A stretch of DNA of 64,000 nt from assembly GCA_023630585.1 (NCBI GenBank), contig CM042548.1, positions 9,355,027-9,419,026 on the forward strand, written 5' to 3'. A program made the position numbers and the translations under genes. The notes under the pieces are model-generated. The model saw only the letters and a list, made by a program, of their open reading frames with translations, was not told where the DNA came from and did not search any database. The stretch comes from Cranoglanis bouderius. Its lineage: Eukaryota > Chordata > Actinopteri > Siluriformes > Cranoglanididae. Numbering within the stretch: position 1 is the stretch's first letter; each line of letters starts with the position of its first letter. Positions 53,880 to 64,000 of this stretch are shown here, piece by piece.

Positions 53880-55595
53880 GGTCCTTCCTTCAGCCCTGGA
53901 TGAGAACTTGGACGAGAACTTGGAGTGGTGCTTGACCTGGTGCTTGACTTGGAGCTTGACCTGAAGCTTGACTTGAAGCTTAGCTTGAAGCTTGCCTGGA
54001 ACCAGGATCAGAGTCAGCTTTGGCACCTGGATCAGGGACAGACTTGGCACCTGGATCAGAGACAGACTTCAAGACAGACTTGGAAACTGGACAGAGAACT
54101 AGGTTAGACCCAGAACCATAAACAAAATCAAAAACTTGGTTGGAAATAGAGCTGAAAACTAAATTAGAGACAGGGCTGGAAACAGAGCTGGAAATTAAAT
54201 TAGAGACAGGGTTGGAAATTAAATTGGAGACAGATTCTGAAACTGGACTGGAAGCTGAGCTAGGAAAGTAATTAGAGACAGAGGAGGAGACAGAGGAGAG
54301 GGCTGGGTCAGAAACGGAGCTGGAAACGGAGCTGGGAATTAAATCAGCAACCGAACTGAGAATGAGGGCAAAAACATAACCAGAAATTAAACCAATATAG
54401 CTAGCAACTAAATCAGGAACAGGACTGGAAACAAAGTTAGAACCTGAACTAGAAAGTGGATTTGCAACAAAACTAGCAACTGGACTGAGAACTAAGCTAG
54501 AAATAGAACTGGAAATGAAGTTAGAAACCTGACTGGAAACAGGGCTGGAAACAGGACCAAAAACTGGAGTGGAAACTGAGTTGGAACTGGAACTAGAAAC
54601 CAGACAGGAGACAGAGGTTGAGACAGAGGTGGAGGTAACAGGATTGTGTATGGAACTGGAACCCTGGCCAGAAACAGAACCGTCAACAAAATCTAAAACT
54701 TGACTGGGAACAGAACTGGCAACAGAAATTCGAAACCTGACTGGAGACAGAGCTGGAAACAGGACTGGGACCTGGACTGAGAACTGAACTGGAAACCTGA
54801 CTGGGAACTGGATCAGAAATTGGCCTTGGAATAGGGCAGAAACCTGGACATGAACTAGAACTAGGGCCGGAACCTGAACCTGGACTTAGACATGGACTAG
54901 AACTAGGACAGGAACCTGGACATGGACTTGGACATGGACTAGGGCAGGAACCTGGACATGGACTTGGACATGGACGAGGACTAGGGCAGGAACCTGGACA
55001 TGGACTGGGACATGGACGAGGACTAGGGCAGGAACCTGGACATGGACTGGGACATGGACTAGGACTCAGACAGGAACCTGAACATGGGCTCAATTTTGCG
55101 CTAAAACATGGGCTAGGACTTGGAACGGAGGTCATCCCGTGGACCTCAGACATGGACTGGGCTTGAGAAGAGGTCATCCCGTGGACCTCTGACATGGACT
55201 CGACTTGGTAAGAGGTCATCCCGTGGACCTCTGACATGAACCTGACTTCGGAGGAGGTCATCCCGTGGACCTCTGACATGGACAGGGCAGGAGTGGAGGT
55301 TTCTTCTTGAGCCTCTGATGAGAACATGGCTTGGGTGGAGGTCTCCTCGTGGACCTCCAGTATAAGCAGGCCAGGAGAGGAGGTTTCCTCTTGAATCTCT
55401 GGCATGAACAGGAAAGGAGTCGAGGTTTTTTCTCGAACCTCTGACGAGAACATGGCTTGGGCGGAGGTCTCCTCGTGGACCTCCGGTATAAGCAGGACAG
55501 GAGATGAGGTTTCCTCTTGAACCTCTGACGAGAACATGGCTTTGGCAGAGGTCTCCTCGTGGACCTCCGGTATGAGCAGGCCAGGAGAACTACGG
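53880..55595 (-). repeat. Long tandem array, 42-bp and shorter periods
   Basis: 1.7 kb of degenerate GGAACTGGACT-like units. The distal part (54880-55600) has a clear 42-bp period, for example TCATCCCGTGGACCTCTGAC ATGGAC repeated four times at 55130-55285 and CTCGTGGACCTCC repeated at 55348, 55468 and 55558. The proximal part (54110-54700) is more diverged. Purines dominate the plus strand. Confidence 0.85.
54683..55537 (-). other. 284-codon frame through the tandem array (function unknown)
   Basis: The longest open frame in the window. It encodes 14-residue repeats of two kinds: EVHEETSxQAMFSS/MSEVHGMTSS units first, then SPCPGSCPSPRPCP units rich in Pro, Ser and Cys. Because 42 bp is a multiple of three, one open period makes the whole array open, so the frame alone is weak evidence for a gene. 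No domain, signal peptide or splice context was identified. It may be a former transposon ORF or a chance product. Confidence 0.3.
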
Positions 55596-55918
55596 CTGAA
55601 AGCGCCACGGAATTTAAACTAATACTCATCTAAACTAAACTAATACTCCGCATTGAAGCAGACACAAACTGGGCTTTTTAAACACATACAAATCATACAC
55701 AAAATCAAAGACACCTGAAACCAATGATCAATGAAAAGAACATGAACCAATAGGAAATAAGGAGGCGGAGACATGACGTGAATACGAAAACAAAAGCACA
55801 TGGGGAAACACAGGAGGCGGAGACATGACGTGAACACAATAACAAAAGCACATGGCCGAAGTAAACAAAACGTGAGTCTTTGAATGGCACTGGAATGCGC
55901 TCCTGTGGAATGCAGAAT
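55596..55918. repeat. Right direct repeat of the 53-56 kb region
   Basis: Counterpart of 53489-53718, same orientation, with an extra segment of about 90 bp (55648-55735) and a few substitutions. The two repeats flank the tandem array as LTRs would, but the ends lack a clear TG...CA and no retroviral genes lie between. Confidence 0.8.
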
Positions 55919-55954
55919 GCTCATCTTAGGCATCACAAGTTAATAAGACTTTCT

Positions 55955-56743
55955 GAAGGTTAAACACAGAGCATAGGTGATTCATTTCTATGGTTTTTAA
56001 AGGTTTATGCTTTCAGGGTCAGATTTATGCACCAGAAGCATAGCCCAGCCAGAACTCCGGGCGAAAGAGGCCCCCAGATTAATCAAAAACTATAACTAAA
56101 TACTTAGCATTTCAATCCAACAATCAGAATATTTCCAAAGACATACTGTATTGCTCATTGAAGTTCAATACTTTGTTAAAATAGGTGCTCTGAATTTTAT
56201 TAGTCATGCATGAGTCATATTTGGCTTTTGATTATTGCTTTAGCTTTTGGCAATGTGAGGGTTACAAACTCATGCAGGTGCAGTCACATGACCTTTTGAT
56301 ATTAGTTAGCTAATTATCATAATAGCAGACAATGGAAAATATGACACTGAAGCTCAAACTAAAATTTTTGGATGGTGTGCTTCTTAAAAGTATGGACCTA
56401 CCATTGAATTTTATTTTAGTGATTACATTCAACTCGCATTATCATGGCTTTTGTTTAATGGGCCACATTGCTGTTTATTAGCAGTCCATATTAGAGTATG
56501 TTGTGTGGACTGCGTAGAGAGATTCAGCTAAGGTGGTGGCATCGTGTCTCTTTTACTGCAGTAAAGTTAGTTTCATATTCAGACAGTCAGGTATTTCTGG
56601 TCAATAGCACACAAAGAGCACATCAATCTGTTGTAAGAGTACATGTTTTGAATGTAAGCAAAAGGAAACTTAGTTGAATTGAATTCGCTCTGAGGGTCTT
56701 ATTATTATAGTATTATATTTAACCTCATGTACAGTGTAATGTA
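55955..56743. other. No recognised feature
   Basis: AT-rich non-coding sequence, no supported gene or repeat. Confidence 0.3.
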
Positions 56744-57298
56744 CAGTACAGTGCAAAAGTTTTAGGCACATGCAAAGAAACGCGGTAGAGCAAAGATGCC
56801 TTCAAAATAATTAAATTAAATGTTTCTACATTAAAAAAAAATAAAAAAAAACACCATAAAGAGCAGTAAACAGTAGTAAATGAAACAAAGTCAATATTTG
56901 GTGTGACAAAAAAATAAAAATAAAAATAGTAGTCTCCGGTACAATGTGTGCAGTTTTATAAGGAAATGAGCTGGTAAGTTTTATTGAGCATCTTGCAGAA
57001 CCAGACACAGTTCTTCTGGTAACTTTGACTTTCGCACTCACTTCTTATTTTTGCAGCAAAACCCAGCAGCCTTCATTGTGTTTTTTTGTCTGAAAAGTGT
57101 CTCTTATATAACATGCTGCTTTCTTTAATGACATACAAACATTTTTCTGTAACATTTAATTTTGTGCTAGAAAACTAATGTTTGGGAATCTAAAATGTTT
57201 TTCGTACTGACTTGATAATGTAGACGTCATAAAATAAAAAATCTATAACAAAGTTTGTACTAGAAATATAGGGTGCCGAAAACTTTTCCACAGTACTG
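56744..57298 (-). mobile_element. Tc1-type MITE, family A, copy 3
   Basis: CAGTACAGTGCAAAAGTTTT AGGCAC at 56744 and GCCGAAAACTTTTCCACAGT ACTG ending 57298, TA on both sides (56742-56743, 57299-57300). 555 bp. It reads as the inverse of the 62347 copy with high similarity throughout. Confidence 0.92.
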
Positions 57299-57537
57299 TA
57301 TGTATTAATAATTGACACCGATAGAGAATGGTAATCAGATACAATTAATGTATGAGAGTTGTAGAGAAGTTGCTACTGTGTCATAAATTGTCTGTTAATC
57401 CCATGTCACCACAATATTTTCATTATGTTGCTCCAAACAATTTGGACATTATTCACCTTCTATATATATTATACTACACCTCCTAGTGTAGATGCTTTTA
57501 CATTTTCTAAAAAAATGTTTCAATACATTCTGAATGG

Positions 57538-57855
57538 GGGGCATGTGGCTTAGTGGTAAGCATGTCTACCTCGCACCTCTGGGGTTGGGGGTTCAATTCC
57601 CACCTCCAGCCAGTGTTAGCGGAGCCTACATGTTCTCCCTGTGCTTCGTGGGTTTCCTCCGGGTACTCTGGTGTCCTCCACCAGTCCAAAGGACATGTCT
57701 TGTAGGTTGATTGGCATCTCTAAATTGTCCATATTGTGCCCTGCAATGGGTTGGCACCCCATCCAGGATGTCACCCACCTTGTGCCCCAAGTTCCCTGGG
57801 ATAGGCTTCAGGCTCCCTGTGACTTTGTGTAGAATAAGTGGTAGATGGATGGATG
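57538..57855 (+). mobile_element. tRNA-derived SINE, full length, with TSD
   Basis: The head GTGGCTTAGTGGTAAGCATG ..GGGGGTTCAATTCCC has tRNA-like A and B boxes for RNA polymerase III. The body has TGTTCTCCCTGTGCTTCGTG GGTTTCCTCC and GTCCAAAGGACATG. The tail AGAATAAGTGGTAGATGGAT GGATG ends in GGAT repeats. TTCTGAATGG is duplicated exactly at 57528-57537 and 57856-57865. Confidence 0.9.
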
Positions 57856-57879
57856 TTCTGAATGGTTAACTATAGTGCT

Positions 57880-59420
57880 CCAAATCAATTGTACAATACT
57901 GTGCACCTTCTCTAGAATATGACAACTCTTTAATTTGGACTCACTGCACAGTGACTTTTTTTTTTATAGTAGATACTGTTTTGTGTTATAGCAGTCTTTC
58001 TTTTTTTCTGGTTGGAGAAGATTTGTGTCACGTCACAGTGTAGGTATAGGACTGCAAAAATTGGTTCAAGCTCAGGAGTTCAAGCTCCCACCCACATTAA
58101 GAAAAGTGCCCAAAATATAACTTTAATTAGCTTATCTGTGCTCTATTTTAAGTTTTTGATGCTGTAGTACAAATGAAATATTGTTCCACTAGACCTAAAA
58201 CAAATCGGTAATCATTATACACAACTGAAATCCTTTCAAGAGAGATGTTTTTCATTTGAACTGAAAAAATTTTTATTTTATGAAAATACAGATAGTAAGT
58301 GATCTGTGAAAACATATTACCGGGTTACATATTATTTTTCTTCCTTTCATGTACAGATTGTTGCCAGATATTTTACCACCTTCCACAAAGACCACAAGCA
58401 AAATGTTAACTGTTTATATCAGCCATGGTAAATCCGTTAGCCACTCTTGCTGCTCACCTTAGCACAAGTATTATTATTGACCTTTTATCTGATTTGTGAG
58501 GCTGAGGGGCTTTTAAATGTAGCCTGACTCACTACTGAATGTTTTCTTTTCTTTCTTTTTTGCTTCTCAAGGCCTCTTGCCTCGATTTTCAATTACAAAA
58601 AAAATGCTTCATTTTTTTTTATCAGTGCTGGCAATGAATCAAATCTGTTTTCCAACTCCTTGCATTTACAGTGACTTTGCAGGCAGATGGAAAATATCAG
58701 GTAGGTGGGTCATCAGAGGCCGCGGGCAACAGAACTCCCACTGCATCCAGTCATGCTCACTATGTGGGAGTCTGTTTGCACAGGACTCAGATCCTGCTTG
58801 CTTTCCCCTGAAAAATGATATAGACAAGCCCCACGTTTCTATAATGAGGATGAGAAATTCCTTCTCTGTGTCCAAACCTGGGTATCCCTCAGTGATTATG
58901 TGCTCTGTCCATCCACATGATTTGCTGGTAAACCTATATTAAGCTAAGCTGTGGGTAAAATATACATCTAAATTACTGTTAGCACTGGATACTGAAACCA
59001 GCAAGGGAAAAATCAAGGTTGTCATGAACAGCTGAAACACCCAGACAGCATGACAGAGCGAAGTCCATTAAATCAAACAGGGGCATGCAGAGAGACATGG
59101 TGAGGCTTAGCAGACCTTATTTTGGTTACACAAGGTGTTTTTATGGGGCTTGCGGGTGGAAAGGGACTTTTTGGAACAACAAACTCTTTGCTATGGTGAA
59201 ACATCTCACCATTTATATACTGAGTTTTTAGATGGCAAAGTCTGTTAAAATAATTGTAGGCATAGTCCATAGCAGGGGTCAAGACACAGGCTGACTCTGG
59301 GAAATCAGTTTGCAACAGGAGAAAAATATAAACAAGGAAACACAAGAAACACAAACATATGGAACTGAGAAAATACTAAGGAACTGGCCTACAATTTCAA
59401 TTTCAAAAAGCAAACATAGA
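57880..59420. other. Non-coding DNA; possible conserved part 58480-58930
   Basis: No gene recognised. The 121-codon frame at 58577-58942 lacks any domain and overlaps a shadow frame. The complex sequence at 58660-58930 could be conserved non-coding DNA. The rest is AT-rich. Confidence 0.25.
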
Positions 59421-59660
59421 TCCCAGTGGCACAACAAAAGCATTCAGCCTGTCATCCAGAGACTACGAGTTCGAATCCTGATGATGCCATAGCCAGCCGA
59501 GGCTGGGAGGCAAGTGAACAAAACTGGCCATGTTCTCTGGGTGGGAGGGATGGCATACTAGCACTCCCCTGTCAATCACAGAGACACTAACCAAACGTGG
59601 GTGTCTGTGAGGCCATGTATGTTGAAGGGGCAGATAGCACTTTTCTCTGAGTGTGTTACT
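59421..59660 (+). mobile_element. tRNA-derived SINE (second family), 3'-shortened
   Basis: AGTGGCACAACAAAAGCATT CAGCC...GACTACGAGTTCGAATCC is a tRNA-like head with an excellent B box (GTTCGAATCC). The body has GCTGGGAGGCAAGTGAACAA, GGGTGGGAGGGATGGCATAC TAG, GTCAATCACAGAGACACTAA CCAA and GAGTGTGTTACTCTGCCC. It matches 36140-36595, which supplies a longer 3' part. Confidence 0.75.
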
Positions 59661-60448
59661 CTGCCCTATGATGCATCATAATTATTGTTGTCATCGTCGT
59701 CATCATCATCATTATCAATCATCATAAACGCAACAAAACTACAGTAGTCATGTTTCATAAGCCAAAAATATTTATGTGAATTTCGAAAAATAAACCCATC
59801 TTGCCAATGGGCTATCAATTTATGGGCTATGGTGCTGGACCAAAACCAGAGAAATCTTCAGATGTTCTTATTTTTATGCCCCAGAAAGACAAGAAAATGT
59901 CTATAAAAGAAAAATAAAAGGAAAATTATCCCACCTTGGTCACCAATGTAATGTCATTACCAAGGGAGTCTAACGTCTACCACCACTGCATTATTCTGCC
60001 AGCTTCAAGTCAAGCCCTTCTCACGACTAGACCCTGGAGTTTAGCTCAAGGCTGTGATTAGAGAGCAAGTGTACTTTTCAGCGTGGCACGTTTCCTACAC
60101 ACTGACGGAAGTCTAATGGAATTAATTGGTGTAAATTATGTTCACTTTTTCCATGACTTTAGTGTTAATTTTTTTTTTAAGCAAAAAAAAAGCTATATTC
60201 TGCTGATTGCTTTTCGACTGATGTGATTAAGCAGAATAGCAGTGCAGTTAAGGTTCTGCTTTTCAGAGTGCCATGTTTTTTGCATTTCAGTAATGAAAGC
60301 ATGTTATGTTTATTTATTTATTTGTTTGTTTGTTTGTTTTTTTTTGGGGGGGGCACTGTTCAGATCTGGCATGATCATCTCATAGTTTATAAGACCTATC
60401 CCTAAATGGTAGCCTAAACTTTCAGTGACACAGGTTTACAAGCAAGAT

Positions 60449-60571
<123 letters not shown>

Positions 60572-60931
60572 GGGGCATGGTGGCTTAGTGGTTAGCACAT
60601 TTGCCTCACACCTCCAGGGTTGGGGAGTTCAATTCCCACCTCCGCCCTTGTGTGTGCAGAGCTTGCATGTTCTCCCCGTGCTTCGAGGGTTTTCTCCAGG
60701 TACTCAGGTTTCCTCCCCCAGTCATGACATGCTGCTGTAGGCTGATTGGCATTTCCAAATTGTCCATAGTGTGTGAATGTGTGTGTGATTGTGCCTTGTG
60801 ATGGGTTGACACCCAGTCCAGGGTGTCCCCCAGCTTGTGCCCCGAGTTCCCTGGGATAGACTCCAGGCTCCCCGTGACCCTTTGTAGGATAAGCGGTACA
60901 GAAAATGGATGGATGGATGGATGGATGGATC
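60572..60931 (+). mobile_element. tRNA-derived SINE inserted in (AAT)n
   Basis: The head GGTGGCTTAGTGGTTAGCAC ATTTGCC...GAGTTCAATTCCC has A/B boxes. The body is the same as 57538 (TGCATGTTCTCCCCGTGCTT CGAGG, CCTTGTGATGGGTTGACACC CAGTCCAGG). The 3' end GGATAAGCGGTACAGAAAAT is followed by five GGAT units. The AAT repeat lies on both sides, so it landed within the microsatellite or in its precursor. Confidence 0.9.
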
Positions 60932-61141
60932 GATAATAATAATAATCAGCAGCATCAGCAGCAGCAGCATCAAACAATCATACACACACAGCAGTTTGGT
61001 AGCTTATCTCAGCATAGCCTCAAAACAATTACTGTACACATCAACATGACTGTCACAGTTACTAACTACTAGCTGAAATTGCAAAACCTCTCTCCGAACA
61101 TTAGGGCACAGCACAGAGCATCGAGCTGATTCTATAGAATA
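60932..61141. other. AAT/CAG repeats and short non-coding stretch
   Basis: Residual AAT units, a CAGCAGCAT cluster at 60948-60972, then sequence with no recognised feature. Confidence 0.4.
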
Positions 61142-61331
61142 CGCTATATGGCCAAAGGTATGTGGACACCTGACCATCACACTCATATGTGCCCATTCCA
61201 AAACCATGAGTATTAACATGGGTTCCTCCTTTGCTGCTATAATAACCTCCGCTGTTCTGGAAAGGCTTTCCACTAGATTTTGGAATATGGCTGTGGGGAT
61301 TTCTGCTCATTCAGCCACAAGAGCATTAATT
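61142..61331 (-). mobile_element. Tc1-like transposon terminal fragment
   Basis: CGCTATATGGCCAAAGGTAT GTGGACACCTGACCATCACA C is a terminus of a common fish Tc1 family, preceded by TA. The minus strand then encodes a decayed transposase tail (NLVESLSRTAEVIIAAKEEP-like). Similarity stops near 61331. Confidence 0.8.
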
Positions 61332-62346
61332 TGAATCACAGCAGCTCAAAGATTTTATGATTATACTGTATTCTTCACCCCCGACTCAATAATACTCTCA
61401 TTTTCTTTTTTAACCAAATAATCCTTAGCTCTAGGAATGTGAACTACAGCATATTTAAACTCGACAGCTTTCTATTGATACCGTTTGTGTTATTATTCTT
61501 TTTCTATTGTTTTATTATCTTTATGTCTAAGCATGGCATGCTATTCAATATAGGAATATTACCATGTACCTGTTGTCTATATTAAAGATTAGGAAGGCAG
61601 GGGCTTGATATCGAAGGCTCCAGATTTAGTCTCATATATAAGAATGACGTTTTAGCCCTTGCTGCGCTTACATTTGTGTCATGTTTTAGTGCATGAAGGT
61701 ATAACCTCTTACTGGATTATTGATTTCGTAAAAGGTATTAGATGGGTCAGAAAGTTAACCTGCTTTCATGTCATGATTTAATGATGAAGGAGAAATGTGA
61801 GACCTGAGGCAAAAGAAACCTTGCTTTTGATTATGTGGTAAATCCACAGAGGGACCTCAAATGAACTTGGTGAATACTGAAAGAAGGGAAGAAAGACTAA
61901 GAAAGAGACACAGAAGGTACCAGTTGTTTCTTAAAGCCCTACTGCTTTTATGTGTCATGATTTGAAACCTGTACCGTCCGAAACCATCCATTCACAGGAC
62001 AAATCAAGCCCACATTTCTTCTGTACGTATTTGCTCCTGACTGCCTGCTGCACCTCTTTTCTCCCCTTTCTCCTGCAAAAACAAACAAACAACAGATTCC
62101 CTTGCATATTGTGCAGTCACAGTAATCATTTGCTCACTTTGATGCATGTCCAAGGCAAGTGTGTGTGACACAAAAAGCCCTCTTCTCTTTCACTCTCTTC
62201 TCTTTCTCTCTCTTCTCTTTCTCCAATCAGTTTCACAAACACACTGAGAGCACAGAAAGTGCAAGAGCAGCAGAACAGCATAATCATGTGTGTCCACTCT
62301 AGTTGTAACACATTGTTTGGTGGCAGAGATCCTGGATAGAGATATA
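61332..62346. other. No recognised gene
   Basis: AT-rich sequence with a pyrimidine tract (62180-62222). No supported feature. Confidence 0.3.
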
Positions 62347-62916
62347 CAGCACTGTGCAAAAGTTTTAGGCACTATTTTTTTTTTTTTTTGGTACAAACTT
62401 TGTTATAGTTTTTTTTTTATAATTTTTTTTTATTTTTTTATGACTTCTACATTATCAAGTCAGTACATAAAACATTTTAGATTCCCAAACATTAGTTTTC
62501 TAGCACAAAATTAAATGTTACAGAAAAATGTTTGAATGTCATTAAAGAAAGCAGCATATTACGTAAGAGACACTTTTCAGACAAAAAACACAATGAAGGC
62601 TGCTGGGTTTTGCTGCAAAAATAAGAAGCGAGTGCGAAAGTCAAAGTCTCCAGAAGAACTGTGTCTGGTTCTGCAAGATGCTCAATAAAACTTACCAGCT
62701 CATTTCCTTATAAAACTGCACTAATTGTACCAGAGACTACAATTTTTATTTTTATTTTTTTGTCATGCAAAATATTGACTTTGTTTCATTTACTACTGTT
62801 TATTGCTCTTTACTGTATTTTTTTGTTCATGTAGAAACATTTAATTTCATTATTTTGAAGGCATCTTTGCTCTACAGCATTTCTTTGCATGTGCATAAAA
62901 CCTTTGCACAGTACTG
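62347..62916 (+). mobile_element. Tc1-type MITE, family A, copy 4 (best preserved)
   Basis: CAGCACTGTGCAAAAGTTTT AGGCAC at 62347 and GTGCATAAAACCTTTGCACA GTACTG ending 62916, TA on both sides. 570 bp. No intact coding region. Phrases such as TCCAGAAGAACTGTGTCTGG TTCTGCAAGATGCTCAATAA A recur in all copies and may be the residue of an ancestral transposase end. Confidence 0.92.
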
Positions 62917-62961
62917 TACAAATGACATGGACATAGGAAGACAGTGATATATTGGGTGTGA

Positions 62962-62962
<1 letters not shown>

Positions 62963-63048
<86 letters not shown>
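62963..63048. repeat. (CA)n microsatellite
   Basis: About 42 CA units with one AAAC interruption near 63018. Confidence 0.97.
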
Positions 63049-63422
63049 TTTCCAGACTGCAGACTGACGTCAGGTTTATTAGTATGGACGGGTTTGTAAC
63101 TACACATTTCTTAAAAATCAATCCACTTGAGCTTTTGCTTTGTAGAAGATTAAAGCCGTCTTTTCACATATACCCCCATTAAACGCGCTTTCAAGTTAAA
63201 TCAGGTTGGTCAAGCATCGGAGAGTAATGTTTTATTTAATTGCATTATCAAATTTCACAGATAACCGTTCCATCAAAAACATAAAAATCAAAAATATAGT
63301 ACAGCAAAGCAGAAACAAATTACAGAACAGAATAAACAGAATACAAAAAGCTTTGTGTAATTTTATTTATTTTATAAGAAGGAAGACATTTGTTGGGAAA
63401 GAGTAAATGTAATATTTATATA
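63049..63422. other. No recognised feature
   Basis: AT-rich non-coding sequence. Confidence 0.3.
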
Positions 63423-63770
63423 GAGTACTGTGCAAAAGTCTTAGGCACTAATTTTTTATTTTTTAATACAAATTTTTGCTATAGGTGTTTATTTGATGAC
63501 TTCCACATTATTGAGTCAGTAAAACATTTTGATTTCCAAATATTACTCTTCCAACAAAAACTAAATGCTACAGAAAAATGTGTGTGTCAGTAAAGAAGCA
63601 AGTGTTCTAGATTCTTAGCAAAACATAGCAGCTATTTTCCTTATAAAACTACACAAAGCCTATCTGAGACTACTGATACATTTTTAAAATTTTTTAAAAA
63701 GTGTTGTCACACCATATACTGACTTTTATATTTCTTTAGTTTCTTATTGCTTACTGCTATTAATGATTCA
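63423..63770 (+). mobile_element. Tc1-type MITE, family A, copy 5 (shortened)
   Basis: GAGTACTGTGCAAAAGTCTT AGGCAC follows TA at 63421-63422. The middle is shortened and diverged but retains TCACACCATATACTGACTTT. The right terminus is lost where the next Tc1 begins at 63771. Confidence 0.75.
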
Positions 63771-64000
63771 CACCAATCAGCCATAACATTACAATTGCCT
63801 GCCTAATATTGTGTAGGTCCCCCTTGTGCCAAAATAGCTCTGACTTGTTGATGCATGGACTTCACAAGACTTCTGAAGGTGTGGTGTGGGATCTGGCACC
63901 AAGAGGTTAGCAGCAGATCCTTTAAGTCCTGTAAGTTGCAAGGTGGTGCCACTATGGATTGGACTTGTTTTTCCAGCACATCCCACAGATGCTCAATCAA
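63771..64000 (-). mobile_element. DD37E-family Tc1-like transposon, cut by the window edge
   Basis: CACCAATCAGCCATAACATT starts the element. Its minus-strand transposase tail is open from the window edge: IEHLWDVLEKQVQS (catalytic Glu at the very edge), CNLQDLKDLLLTSWCQIPHH, ending AQGGPTQY at about 63803. It is similar to 41748-42133 but with different substitutions. The rest lies outside the window. Confidence 0.88.

Noticed and set aside
55258..55629. 123-codon minus frame overlapping the tandem array
   Set aside because: It is the alternative frame of the same 42-bp repeats; period divisible by three opens more than one frame.
53240..55918. Complete LTR retrotransposon
   Set aside because: Direct repeats exist, but no gag, protease, reverse transcriptase, integrase or primer-binding site was seen between them.
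58577..58942. 121-codon plus-strand frame, possible small gene
   Set aside because: No recognisable domain or exon structure, overlapped by a minus-strand shadow.
59440..59510. Possible functional tRNA at the SINE head
   Set aside because: The tRNA-like part continues directly into the SINE body and lacks a proper acceptor stem end.
62952..63182. 76-codon Thr/His frame and Val/Cys frames opposite
   Set aside because: Product of the CA microsatellite.

Overview
This is vertebrate nuclear DNA, most likely from a teleost fish. The evidence is spliced exons with consensus GT-AG sites, long TA, CA, GA and GATA microsatellites, many Tc1-type DNA transposons flanked by TA, fish-type tRNA- and 5S-derived SINEs, and LINE 3' ends typical of teleosts. 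Some short repeats (for example the family at 12742-13294 and 21047-21480) resemble repeats I associate with catfishes, so an otophysan such as a catfish is my best guess. That guess is inference.

The only cellular gene I can support is the 3' end of cadm1 (cell adhesion molecule 1, SynCAM1/nectin-like 2) on the + strand. One exon at 34735-34860 encodes the juxtamembrane and transmembrane part. The terminal coding exon at 34953-35071 encodes the 4.1-binding and PDZ-binding cytoplasmic tail. The first 34.7 kb reads as one or more cadm1 introns and the rest as 3' UTR and downstream intergenic DNA. No earlier cadm1 exon was recognised. Almost all other open reading frames are chance frames or broken transposon genes.

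Layout. 1-34.7 kb: intronic DNA with Tc1 remnants (2379, 11045, 23982, 29350), hAT-like and other short non-autonomous elements (1817, 4243 with 4548 nested, 6245, 7899, 9715, 15364, 25790), a foldback element (28425-29144), LINE 3' ends (16163, 17090, 18967), a candidate minus-strand LTR (about 31050-32621), and blocks of complex sequence that could be conserved non-coding elements (13590-13930, 26960-27780). 34.7-37.7 kb: the cadm1 end and probable 3' UTR, carrying SINE and MITE fragments. 37.9-53.2 kb: a hAT-like element with a nested MITE and an amplified minisatellite, a small mariner-like element, a three-level nest (5S-derived SINE, then a Tc1, then a second Tc1) and two deleted Tc1 copies. 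53.2-55.9 kb: a 42-bp-period tandem array between two diverged direct repeats. 55.9-64 kb: SINE copies, Tc1 MITE copies and a Tc1 end that runs off the window.

All recognisable transposases carry stops, frameshifts or deletions of catalytic residues, so no autonomous element is visible. I found no evidence of a new multi-gene system. The most interesting items are structural: the nested insertions, a minisatellite that appears to have grown from one unit of a repeat, the foldback element, the frame-preserving 42-bp array and the candidate non-coding regulatory blocks inside cadm1. Family assignments rest on recalled sequence features, not on a search.
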